The notes under the pieces are model-generated. The model had not been told where the DNA came from, made no database searches, and saw only the letters and a program-made list of their open reading frames with translations. Positions 49,428 through 59,922 of a stretch of 64,000 nucleotides of DNA are shown piece by piece. A program made the position numbers and the translations under genes. This stretch comes from Mucidula mucida (taxonomy: Eukaryota; Basidiomycota; Agaricomycetes; Agaricales; Physalacriaceae), in contig JADNYV010000014.1 of assembly GCA_015501055.1 (NCBI GenBank), positions 310,001-374,000 of the forward strand, read 5' to 3'. Position 1 is the stretch's first letter. The number at the start of each line of letters is the position of its first letter.

Positions 49428-50877
49428 CAAGAGCAGAAAGACGAGATGCAAAAATGCAAATCAGGAAAGGCAATCGGCCCGGTCTTCCAGATGAATGAAG
49501 GGATGAGTATTCTCAGCGGCCCCTTGAGGGCATAATCCTTGCGCGTGGCCTGCAAAGACGCAGCATCCAGATGTTGTATTAAGTTCAGTCATCATTGATT
49601 TCCAGAGTTACAATGCTATCATGTTGGTTTTCCTCAAGCTACAACAATGCTTGCGGCTTCGCCGCTGTCGCCCGCTCGCATTATTTCCGCTTATTGAACG
49701 TTGAACACCCATTACCATCCACATGCAATGAAGCAGCCTGACTTGCAACCAGAACAGACAGCACCAGAAGTTAAGGTTCAACGTTCAGCTACGGCACACG
49801 TTCCCAGTCTATTAGATTTCTCTCTACTGACACGAGCACCGTGACGGAGCTACTACTTGAGCTGCTATACTCAGCGCTCAACCAATAGCAGGAACCAGAA
49901 CACGAGAGGACAAGATTAGTTTACGTTCTGTATTTGACACAATGCTTATGAATAAAGCTTAAACGATGCTCGCTCTGGAGCGAGCATCGTTTCCGCTGTG
50001 GCCGATAGAGGTCTTAGACATCCAGGGACCAGTGGTCCAGTGCGTTTAGCGTTGGTGTGATACCGATACGTCTCGACTCTCGTCACTCCCGCTAGTAGAT
50101 GTAGTGATTTGCGCTGCAGGGATTACTTGACTGACAATGATGTACAGAGCTTATCAGTACTTAATGATGCCTCTAGCTGGACCAATAATTGTCTTTACAG
50201 ACATGCACAGACTGTGTTTTATATCCTACTGTATGTTGTGCTTATGTTATACAGACACACATAGCACGGATGTTGTAGGTACACAGGCTCCGAATGTACA
50301 TCTTGTCGTACACCTTGTCTGAAGACCACCATCATGTCTGCGCAGCTAGCCGAGTCCGCATACCTACACTACTCTGTTCACTGCTTCAAACTTGTTGAAT
50401 ACTTAGTAAGAGGTGTGCTCGACGAAAGAGGAAGGTGTGTTGATAGGGAACGACAGGTATCTACATCATCGCTCTTTCGTGAGGACCTCTCGGTAACACC
50501 AATTCCTACCTTAAGGTCGCGTCCACAATACCTTTTGTAATGATTCTACAATAAGTACTCCGACCTCATGAATCCTTGCAAATTACACAAAGCTAAAACA
50601 ATCATTCACAGATCATCAAATAGTGGCATTGGATGATCGGATCACTGCATACCCAGCCAGAATCACACCGGCAATGTTATACTGGTTTCAGTTCGGCAGT
50701 GGCTAAAGCTGTGCTGATCAAATACATGATCAAGATGCGTCAGAGACGCATGGTGGTGCCGTTCCCGTATTACAAGTGAGTCATTGTCGTTGTGACCGTT
50801 GTCGAGAAGATTTATAATTACAGCAAATCTTTGGTATAAGTACTAAGTATTTCACAGAACATTAGCAGTGCGCGGTA
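49428..50877. other. Gene-poor region with a perfect 15-bp inverted repeat
   Basis: About 1.45 kb upstream of SUV3. Short frames at 50137 and 50334 have no recognisable content. The notable element is a perfect palindromic hairpin at 49962-49993. A weaker 7-bp inverted repeat (ATGCGTC AGA GACGCAT) lies near 50735. Probably transposon-derived or intergenic. Confidence 0.4.
49962..49993. repeat. Perfect 15-bp inverted repeat with 2-nt loop
   Basis: AAACGATGCTCGCTC, then TG, then the exact reverse complement GAGCGAGCATCGTTT. A perfect arm this long is unlikely by chance. It could form a cruciform or RNA hairpin. It is not followed by a T run, so it is not a typical intrinsic terminator. Origin unknown. 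Confidence 0.75.
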
Positions 50878-51832
50878 TTAGGTATGATCAGCCTTTGCAA
50901 CCTCTTTGAGACACATTTGTATGTGCAACAAATGCTTTTCCGCGACAGATGTGCCCAGTTGCATCAGACCAGACCATCCCGTAACCATGCTGGGGTCGCT
51001 GTCGGGATCCTGGACATCGACCTTATACAAAATGCCTAAGGATTTAATGGTGTTGGTAATTGTCTTGTTTGAAAAGAGAGGCTGTTTGAGATCTCTCTCG
51101 ATGGATTTGGCAGCGGCCTGGGATTGAGTGGCCTTCTTGCGTGCATGATTTTTAGCACGCTTAGCACGCTCTTGCTTCTGCTTTACCAACAATTCCCGTA
51201 GCAGCTCCTTGACATTGGCAGGATGGTGCAAAACATTGTGTCCATCATCACTATCCTCGTCACTGTCCTCATTAAGCTTTGTTCTTGCTTCTACCCCTTC
51301 CTCTTCAGCCTGGGCTGCTTCTGCTGCTGCTTCTTTTTCAATCAGAAATTGGCGGTAGGTAAGGAAGTCGAACTTCGCTTCGCCAATGTCATCGTCAGCC
51401 CTTGTGCAGAGTCGCCAGCAGAACCATTCACCGGCTCCGGCAATTAGAATGACTTAATCCTGATGGGCATATCAAACGGTAGAAAATAGGCAATGAGCTT
51501 GATGTTGGGATTGCACAATGGTGAAGGAAACTAAATCCAAGAGAGCTTGTACCCACTCCTGCATTATGGGGATGTCGGGGTGGAGGCCGCTTCAACTCAA
51601 GGATGAGTGGGATGCTAAGGCGCAGGATACACATTTTACGGTGGAAGATTTGGTTGATCTTAATGTTGTTGAGGAGCGATGTAATGGTGGCCAAGATTCC
51701 ACCGCGAGCAACCAATTTAGGCAAAACCAGACAGAGATCAAGGGCAACACCGCGCGCAGTGGAGTTGGCAACAGTGGCTGCCGTAGATTCCGAAGAGGAC
51801 CCTGGATAATACAGTGACATTGTTGATCCCAA
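50878..51832 (-). pseudogene. Unrecognised coding remnant, possibly transposon-associated
   Basis: The minus strand has two coding-like blocks. One is 51231-50878 (VKELLRELLVKQKQERAKRAKNHARKKA..., KTITNTIKSLGILYKVDVQDPDSDPSMVTGWSGLMQLGTS), preceded in another frame by an acidic, Glu-rich stretch near 51350-51240. The other is 51800-51500 (STARGVALDLCLVLPKLVARGGILATITSLLNNIKI). The frames do not join simply and no start is clear. It sits next to a retrotransposon in a gene-poor region. I cannot name a family; a real small multi-exon gene remains possible. Confidence 0.35.
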
Positions 51833-51839
51833 AGTTGGA

Positions 51840-52558
51840 CATGGAATACAAAATTTGCCCCAAACCTAGAGGAAAAGTCAGACATGGAGCTCTTTCCACA
51901 CTGCCTACCCTCATCTAGTGTATGGACATGGGGCGAGATGGGTGAGAAACCCTCATCCAGGTGTCAGCTGGGTGTCAGACATGGTGTGAGCCACTATTGA
52001 GCGCTCCCAGGATGTAGAAAGTGGCGGATGATGACTGGTCGGAATGCGCGCGCTGATGAGGAACGGTGGGTTCATGTTTGTGTTTTGTATGATATATGGA
52101 GAATTGGGGTATGAGTAGAAGTGGGTTGCCGGCGGATTTTAGACTGATGGAAAGGCAGACGAGGACGGGAAGCCAAATGGCGTATACTGGATTTTCCAGT
52201 CTACAAAGGTTGTACACTCCACTGTACGCTACAACAATTGCATCGTGAACGGATCGTGTCCAATGTTGTCCCCACTATCAGGATGTTTAGTCGATGAGTT
52301 TCACTCTAGAACTGTGTACTTGCCTTCATTGTGAAGGCTTCTCGTATGCAATCCTTCAAGAATAGAGAGTGTGCCGCATTACGAGTATGATCAGTCGTAC
52401 AACGCCCATGTCAAACCTTATTACTGTACTGTACAGGAAAGCCTGATGCTGACGGGAGTTCCTGTGTATTAGTGCGACTTACGTCATGAATTATGTAATA
52501 AAAAAACTCACTGATTTACCACCACCAGTAACCACCGACTTGTACCTGGTGGTCGGCA
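51840..52558. other. Gene-poor flank of the retrotransposon
   Basis: No supported gene. Includes the DNA immediately left of the 5' LTR; the 5 bp before the LTR form the left copy of the target duplication. Confidence 0.4.
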
Positions 52559-52563
52559 ATGGT
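52559..52563. repeat. Left target-site duplication ATGGT
   Basis: Identical to 59066-59070 on the other side of the element; a 5-bp duplication is typical for Ty3/gypsy integrases and shows that this copy is an intact insertion at its original site. Confidence 0.9.
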
Positions 52564-53093
52564 TGTTATGAATTGCCATATTTTCACACTTTCACATCTT
52601 ATCATATCTTATCGGGGGCCTTGTCTTATTAACCAACGGACTGTTTCATCATCTGTTTCGTCACTGATCATACTCCTGTTCATTACCGAAGCCGTACTCA
52701 TGTCGGACACATGCCTAACACATGGATGACATCATACATGCTGATACCTCATGGATTTCCCATTGTATACACACCACCAACACTCGTAGCACACATGGTT
52801 GTTTCAGTATTATTACTTACATGCAGTTACCACTCGTATTTAATGGTTTTACGGACTAGTAGCATACAACACTGGGTCAAGGGTGTGGAGTTATCCCTAG
52901 CGGAAACACGTATGGACAAGGAGTCCCAAACACAGGCTTACTAGTATATAAGCAGTAGTGTAGTATCATTGTACTTTAGTTCCGATCTCGTTTATACACC
53001 TGGCCTAGCCTAGTCTTACAAACGCAAACACTTTCTCTTTTAGTTCTTGCTGTGGTACCTGGTTGAGTCTCGTGGCTTAGTCAGTCACTAACA
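52564..53093 (+). repeat. 5' LTR (530 bp)
   Basis: Begins TGTTATGAATTGCC and ends CACTAACA. It carries a TATA box at 52945-52952 and a predicted transcription start near 52978. It differs from the 3' LTR by an extra 10-nt tandem-like segment near 52600 and about 13 substitutions, nearly all transitions. Confidence 0.93.
52945..52952 (+). promoter_or_regulatory. TATA box of the retrotransposon promoter
   Basis: TATATAAG inside the 5' LTR, identical in the 3' LTR. The AGTTCC segment 33 bp downstream of its first base is the likely start of the R region and of the element mRNA. Confidence 0.7.
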
Positions 53094-53095
53094 GA

Positions 53096-53106
53096 AGATC
53101 AGAACT
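53096..53106 (+). other. Putative self-primer binding site (Tf1/sushi type)
   Basis: Two bases after the 5' LTR lies AGATCAGAACT. Its reverse complement, AGTTCTGATCT, matches the predicted mRNA 5' end AGTTCCGATCT (52978-52988) at 10 of 11 positions. In Tf1/sushi elements the first 11 nt of the mRNA fold back on such a site and prime reverse transcription without a tRNA. No tRNA-type TGG start is present here. Confidence 0.6.
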
Positions 53107-53691
53107 ACTTTCTACCATCTACCACATATCCCTGATTGTCGATCAGCACTTCGCTGTTTGATCATCGCACATTTCCCCATCCCCTTTCCTGTTTACAGAT
53201 CGACGGATTCCTAATTCCAGCGCACGTCCGCATATGTGTGTATTGGTCCCAGTAGCGCCGGCTAACAGTTAGAGATAACTGCCTTGGGTGCTGGAAGTAG
53301 CCGCTCTCACGAGAACGAACTTTTGGCAGTTGCACTTCAGTGGGCGCTGTTTACGGGTCAACCCCCGTTCCCAGAAAAACTTCGACTTACCTCACACCAG
53401 AGGGACGTCGGCTGGGCAATTGCGAACTTGTGACGAGCTCTTGGGCTCCGTAGATACGTAGTCAGTAGTCGGTAAAATAGTGTAGACAGTTACAATACCT
53501 ACCTACTTTACTTACCTTACGATACACACCATCATTCCCCACCCTACCAAGTCCTGGATTCTATCTCAGATCTAGGCAATTCCTCCTTATTCTTCCAAAT
53601 CTCTATTCCCTCACCCGTTTCATCCAAATCCGCATCACCCATATCCCCACTTTCACCTTTTCACTCTCTGATCCTATCACCCCAATTCATC

Positions 53692-54620
53692 ATGTCCAAC
53701 GAAGCACCCAAAACCGCTCCTCACACACCCGCTCATCACGCCGATATTGAAACCAAAGGCCGATCCCTTGTCAACAAGCCTTATGACTATGACGGGGACA
53801 AGTCCAAGTACAAGAGCTGGTGGCGATTGATGTTCACATACATTCGTGACAAAAAGAACAACCTCACATCTGACTCCGAAAGGATCGATGTTGTTCTCTC
53901 CTACATCCAAGGAGATCATGTTGATGCATGGGTCCAGAACTACTTGGATCAGAACTTCGACGAGGAAGAAGAGGAATGGACAGTCTCTTGGACTGAGTTC
54001 AAGGAGAACTTGAAGGAGCGATTTGTGGATTCCAACCTCGCGCGAGACGCGCAAGATCAGATCGAGCGGTTGCGCCAGGGGCAAGACACCGCTCAAGATT
54101 TCTTCCAGAAGTTCAAGGTTCTGCTCACTCAGGCGGAATACTCAAAGGATGATGCATATGTCATACGTCTTCTCGAGACCAATGTCAACAAGAAGATCAT
54201 TGACCAGATCTATGGCAGCCGAGACGGGTTGCTGGTGAAATACAAGGATTGGAAGGCACAGATCATCCAGATCAATCAGCTATGGAGAAGGCGGACGGCA
54301 AGCAAGAGGTCTGGCATGCAGTCCCGGCCCCAAGCTCCGCAGGCGGCTACATCAAGAGCCAATCCAACGAATCCACCCCCGACGCCGATCACACAACGAG
54401 ATGCCACCGGTGTTACCTATGGAGGAGCCGGCAGGCCGATGGACATCAACAACGCACGTCAAGAGGACTCTGCTTCAGCTGTGGTGAACACGGCCATGTC
54501 AGCAGGTTCTGTCCCAAGAAGGGTCGACCCCAGATGATTCGGGGTCTATGGACTGAAATGAATGACGAGGAGAAGAAGAAGCTGGCTGAAGAGTTGGGTT
54601 TTGCGAAGCTCCTGCAGTAG
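53692..54620 (+). CDS. gag: Retrotransposon Gag polyprotein (one frame slip)
   Basis: Starts MSNEAPKTAPHTPAHH after a ~600-nt leader. The central helical capsid-like domain (KYKSWWRLMFTYIRDKK, DHVDAWVQNYLDQ, FKENLKERFVDSN, RLRQGQDTAQDFFQKFKVLL) is the Ty3/gypsy Gag type. The CCHC zinc knuckle CFSCGEHGHVSRFC lies in the next frame, about one base out at roughly 54463. The frame then reaches a stop at 54618-54620, but one further missing base would open it into pol, so a single gag-pol frame as in Tf1 is likely in the active ancestor. Confidence 0.85.
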
Positions 54621-57600
54621 ACGCAGTCCTGCCGGAGCAGTCATTAAGGGAAAAGTCGTCAGATGCAGAATCTATTTATAGTACTGGTACTGATACGCCT
54701 GAAATATCATCGACGACTTCATCAACAAAACCTGCGAAAGAAAGATTTGAGCCAAACACGCCCGAGTGGGTTGCACAACGGCTAAGAGAGCACGAAGTGC
54801 CGAGAGCAGTGGGAATTTTGAGAGCATGGATGCCGGAGCGGAGAGAGAGAGAAGCAACGGAAGAGAAGGTGATGGCGATCAGAGCGTTGACGAGGAAGCT
54901 GCGGTGGAAGTTGTGACGGAGTTAAAAAAGTCGAGGAAGTACATCCAGGGAACAAAGGGGCAGGACATGAAACTCCGAGTAACCATAGAGAGCGTGCACA
55001 CAGGCTCTGAATGGGAAACGAGTGCCCTTCTTGACAGTGGAGCAACGGGTTCTTGCGTCAATAAAGAATTTGTCGAGAAGAATGGACTTCTGATCAAGGA
55101 GTTACCGGTTAAGCTTCCTGTCTACAATGCAGATGGAACCCTAAACAAGGGAGGGCAATTGAAGGTTTTGTGGAGGTCCGGATGAAGATGGTGATCACGC
55201 GAAAAGATCGAGTTGGCCGTCACCAATCTTGGCAAAACAAGTATCTTTTTGGGGCTAGATTGGTTACAATATCACAACCCCACGATCAACTGGACGGAAT
55301 CCACGTTGACTTTTGATTGATGCCCAGACCGTTGCGGTTATCTACCCAAGTATGACTCGCCAGAAGATGAAGGAGAAGATGTAGAAGAGAAGCTGGAGGA
55401 GGGAGAGCGGTTGTTTTGGATGGACTGGGACAACTATTGCAAAAGCGGTGAAAAGCTGAGATCACAACAGCCTTCGTCTGCTGCTGCACCTTACATCGAG
55501 GAATTTTCCGATGTATTTAGCAAGGCGGACTTTGACAAGTTACCGGAGCGAAGACCCTGGGATCATGTGATAGAACTTACGCCTGGTTCCAAACTGGTTG
55601 ACTGCAAGGTCTATCCCCTTAGTCCATCCGAGCAGAAGGCATTAGACGAGTTCTTGGAGGAAAACATACGCACGGGACGCATACGGCCATCAATCTCACC
55701 CATGGCGTCACCATTCTTCTTTGTCAAGAAGAAGGACGGAAGCCTTCGGCCAGTGCAGGATTATCGGAAATTGAATGACATGACGATCAAAAACCGATAC
55801 CCCTTACCGTTGATCCAAGAACTTATCGACAAGCTGAAGGGAGCAAAGTGTTTTACAAAGATGGATGTCCAATGGGGTTACAATAACATCCGGATCAAAG
55901 AAGGTGATGAGTGGAAAGCGGCGTTTAGAACAAACCAGGCCTGTTCGAGCCCTCAGTCATGTTCTTCGGACTTACAAACTCGCCGGCAACGTTCCAATCG
56001 TTCATGAATCACATTCTGAAGGAGTTGATTGATGAGGACATGTTATAGTTACTTAGACGATATACTTATCTTTACAAACACTCTTGAGGAGCATAGACAG
56101 ATTGTACGCAGGGTATTAGAAATATTACGAGTAAATAAGTTGTATTTAAAACCCGAGAAATGTAGTTTCAAGGCACATACTGTAGATTACTTGGGAGTTA
56201 TTGTTGGAGGAGGAGAAGTGAAGATGGATCTGGCAAAAGTGGCCGTAGTGAAGGAATGGAAGGAGCCGACAAAGAAGAAGGAAGTACAGTCATTCCTGGG
56301 CTTCTGCAACTTCTACCGACGTTTCATCAGGGGATTTACGGGAGTAGCAAAGCCATTGACATCGCTAACCGGGAAGGGCAAGTGGGTTTGGGGCTGGAGC
56401 AGCACGAGGCGTTTGAGGAGCTGAAACAGGATGACGGAAGAACCCGTTCTGATCGTACCACACGACGACGGCAAGTTTCGAGTTGAGGCAGACTCCTCGA
56501 ACTATGCGAACGGGGCGGTTCTTTCCCACTTGGTTGACGGAAAATGGAGACCAGTAGCCTTTTGGTCTGCGCGCTGAACGAAGTAGAGCGCAATTATGAG
56601 ATCTACGACAAAGAGATGATGGCTATCATGGACTCAATTGACGACTGGAGACAATATCTCCTTGGAGCAAAGGAAACGGTGGAGGTGTTTACCGATCATC
56701 AAAACCTCCAGTACTTCCGAAAGCCACAGAAGCTGAATCGGAGGCAGGCGAGATGGGTTACGGAGTTGGCGGAGTATGACATACAGATGATTCACAAGCC
56801 AGGCAAGACGATGGGAAAGCTGATGCCTTGTCAAGGATGACAGGCCTTGAGAAGGGGGAAAAAGATAACGAAAACGTTGTTTTACTAAAACCGGAGTTTT
56901 TTATATCACAAATTCAATTTTCTTTACATACAGTAGCTACACCGGAGGAGAATTACTTAACAAAATCAAACAAAGAAAAGGAAACAAGGACAGATACGTA
57001 TAAAAAGCATTAGAAAACAAAGAAAAAGGATGGGAAGAGAAGGAAAATGGACTTATTATATGGAAAGATCGTATTTACATACCGAAGGACAAGGAATTGC
57101 GGGAAAAGTTATTGGAAATGCATCATGATGCACAGCTTGCAGGGCATCCGGGACGGTACAAGACTCTCGAGTTGATCACACGCACCTATTGGTGGCCAGG
57201 AATCAGCCAAGATGTCCGTGAATACGTGGAAGGGTGTCAAAAATGCCAAGTTACAAAGTCACATCGCACAAACCGGCTGCACCTCTCCATCCTATAGACG
57301 TACCAAGCGAACCATGGGAGAAAGTTGGGACGGACATGATCGGCGAGTTGCCGAAGTCGGGAGGATACAATGCGATCAGCACGTTTGTGGACCATTTCAC
57401 AAAGCGGTTACGCATTATACCAACACACATCACCCTGACGTCAGAAGGCATGGCTTGTATTTACCGCGATCGAATCTTCCCCATACATGGATTGCCGCGA
57501 CAGATGATACACGATTGAGGTCCGCAATACCACTCGTGTTTCATGAAGGAGTTATACCGGCTGTTGGGCATTGAAGGGAACTTCACGACGGTGTACCATC

Positions 57601-58439
57601 CACAGGCAAATGGGCAAACAGAATGGTTGAATCAAGAGATAGAACATTTCTTACGGTTATTCATCAATTACTATCAGAACGACTGGCATGAATGGTTACC
57701 CTCTGCCGAATTCGTTTACAACGATTGGGTACACTCAGCAACCAAGGTTACTCCGTTCTTCGCAGACATGGGCAGACACCCCTACAAAGGCACCGCTCCA
57801 AAAACGGCATCGAGAAACGAGACTGGGCAGGAGTTTGCCAATGGCATGAGGAAAACATGGGACGAAGTGGGGTCGGCATTAAAGATGGCAAAAGAGGACA
57901 TGAAACGGTTTTATGACAGGAAGCGGACAGACGCAGTAGAGTACAAGGAGGGCAACAAAGTATGGCTGGAAGGGACGAATCTCAGCACGGACCGACCAAT
58001 GAAGAAGCTTGATGACAAACGCTTCGGGCCGTTCAAAGTGATCAAGAAAGTCGGGACAAGCTCTTACAAGCTCCAGATTCCTCACACGTGGAAAAGCATC
58101 CATTCCGTGTTCAATGAGGCCCTGCTGACGCCTTATCACGAGCCTCAGTTTCCGACACAACCCCAAGACACGTGTCCGCCACCAGTGTTGGAAGGTGCCG
58201 AGCCGGAATGGGAGGTTGAGAAAGTGGTGAATTCCCGGAAGTACCGCGGGGGTTTCCAATATAAGGTTCACTGGAAGGGTTATGGCACACACAAACAGAC
58301 ATGGGAACCGGCATGCAATCTCAAGAATGCCGACAAAGCTATTCGCAATTTCCACCAGCAGTACCCAAACAAGCCGAAGCCATCTGCACTTGCTCGCATT
58401 GAAGTTCCCATGTCGCAATTTCCATCACATCTATTTTGA
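54621..58439 (+). pseudogene. pol: Retrotransposon Pol: protease, RT, RNase H, integrase, chromodomain (disrupted)
   Basis: Order of domains: protease (LLDSGATGSCVN, about 55025), reverse transcriptase ([17 protein letters not shown] near 55730; YLDDILIF near 56050), RNase H (VEADSSNYANGAVLSHL; VFTDHQNLQYF), integrase zinc finger (HHDAQLAGHPGR...CQKCQ near 57120-57250), the DDE core (GTDMIGEL, then HD stop GPQYH, then NGQTEWLNQEIE), a GPF motif (KRFGPFKVIKKVG) and a chromodomain (EWEVEKVVNSRKYRGG...KVHWKGY...TWEPACNL near 58205-58330). At least six one-base losses break the frame, and a TGA near 57517 replaces a conserved Arg codon in the integrase core. Ends at 58439. Confidence 0.9.
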
Positions 58440-58533
58440 CCCATGCCACCACCTGACACTGAACCTCTTGACGTCATGCTACCCTCTGCGGCCCTCATGG
58501 AGCAAATCTGGCGCAGAATGGAACTTGCGCCTT

Positions 58534-58543
58534 AAGGAGGGGG
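58534..58543 (+). other. Polypurine tract
   Basis: AAGGAGGGGG three bases before the 3' LTR, the usual primer site for plus-strand DNA synthesis. Confidence 0.8.
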
Positions 58544-58546
58544 TGA

Positions 58547-59065
58547 TGTTATGAATTGCCATATTTTCACACTTTCACATCTTATCGGGGGCCTTGTCTT
58601 ATCAACCAACGGACTGTTTCATCATCTGTTTCGTCACCGATCATACTCCTGTTCATTACCGAAGCCGTACTCATGTCGGACACACGGTAACACATGGATG
58701 ACATCATACATGCCGATACCTCATGGATTTCCCATTGTATACACATCACCGACACTCGTAGCACACATGGTTGTTTCAGTATTATTACTTACATGCAGTT
58801 ACCACTCGTATTTAATGGTTTCACGGACTAGTAGCATACAACACTGGGTCAAGGGCGTGGAGTTATCCCTAGCGGAAACACGTATGGACAAGGAGTCCCA
58901 AACACAGGCTTACTAGTATATAAGCAGTAGTGTAGTATCATTGTACTTTAGTTCCAATCTCGTTTATACACCTGGCCTAGCCTAGTCTTACGAACACAAA
59001 CACTTTCTCTTTTAGTTCTTGCTGTGGTACCTGGTTGAGTCTCGTGGCTTAGTCAGTTGCTAACA
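58547..59065 (+). repeat. 3' LTR (519 bp)
   Basis: Collinear with the 5' LTR, with the same TG...CA ends and TATA box, but lacking the 10-nt segment. It follows the polypurine tract directly and ends at the ATGGT target duplication. Confidence 0.93.
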
Positions 59066-59070
59066 ATGGT
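59066..59070. repeat. Right target-site duplication ATGGT
   Basis: Matches the 5 bp directly before the 5' LTR. Confidence 0.9.
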
Positions 59071-59482
59071 CACCCAATTTAAACTCCGACGCTGGCTGAG
59101 GCCGTGGTCACGTACTTGAGCCTGAATTGCTGGCCTCCCACCTCACTTTTGGGACATGTTTGTATGGAAGAAAAGCATGGCATGATGCATCTCAAGAAAG
59201 TTATGGTTGCAGATTTTTTTCTTTTGCTTCTCTTCAAGTAGTAGAGTCATCCAGCAGCCCTTTCAACATGTAAATAAGACTTCTGCAACGATAACTTTTA
59301 TTCAAGGAATATTCTAAGAATTTTCAAATTTTCCCCCCAAGACCTGAGATGTGACGATACGAGCTCCAAACTTTGCAGAGGAATCAGCTCTTTGGATCCC
59401 GTTTGGCAGGGGTTTCCTTTTTGGGCAATACCACTTTCTCGATCACCAATTTCTGGCCCGGTTGCCGACCACCTTTTGTATA

Positions 59483-59916
59483 CCTTGGTACTGTCACCTT
59501 GGTACTGTCACCTTGGTACTGTCACCTTGGTACTGTCACCTTGGTACTGTCACCTTGGTACTGTCACCTTGGTACTGTCACCTTGGTACTGTCACCTTGG
59601 TACTGTCACCTTGGTACTGTCACCTTGGTACTGTCACCTTGGTACTGTCACCTTGGTACTGTCACCTTGGTACTGTCACCTTGGTACTGTCACCTTGGTA
59701 CTGTCACCTTGGTACTGTCACCTTGGTACTGTCACCTTGGTACTGTCACCTTGGTACTGTCACCTTGGTACTGTCACCTTGGTACTGTCACCTTGGTACT
59801 GTCACCTTGGTACTGTCACCTTGGTACTGTCACCTTGGTACTGTCACCTTGGTACTGTCACCTTGGTACTGTCACCTTGGTACTGTCACCTTGGTACTGT
59901 CACCTTGGTACTGTCA
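59483..59916 (+). repeat. Minisatellite: 31 perfect copies of a 14-bp unit
   Basis: The unit CCTTGGTACTGTCA repeats head-to-tail 31 times over 434 bp with no variant seen. Three units (42 nt) encode a 14-residue period, and no forward frame contains a stop. The array ends 6 bp before an ATG that opens the downstream gene. It is unlike a CRISPR because there are no spacers. Confidence 0.97.
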
Positions 59917-59922
59917 CCAGCT

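Larger units (their letters stand above)
52564..59065 (+). mobile_element. Full-length Ty3/gypsy LTR retrotransposon (chromovirus, Tf1/sushi-like)
   Basis: A 6.5-kb element with two LTRs (530 and 519 bp, about 97% identical apart from a 10-nt indel), each beginning TGTTA and ending TAACA. It is flanked by the identical 5-bp target duplication ATGGT (52559-52563 and 59066-59070). Between them lie a ~600-nt leader, gag with a zinc knuckle, protease, reverse transcriptase, RNase H, integrase and a C-terminal chromodomain, in the Ty3/gypsy order. A polypurine tract precedes the 3' LTR. Just inside the 5' LTR is a site complementary to the predicted mRNA 5' end. The coding region is broken by several one-base losses and one in-frame stop, so this copy as read could not act alone. 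Confidence 0.95.

Noticed and set aside
53094..53691. Coding exon in the retrotransposon leader
   Set aside because: Stops occur in all frames and no Gag-like sequence precedes the ATG at 53692; it is treated as untranslated leader.
59483..59916. CRISPR-like array
   Set aside because: Units are directly adjacent with no spacers, and the DNA is fungal nuclear.
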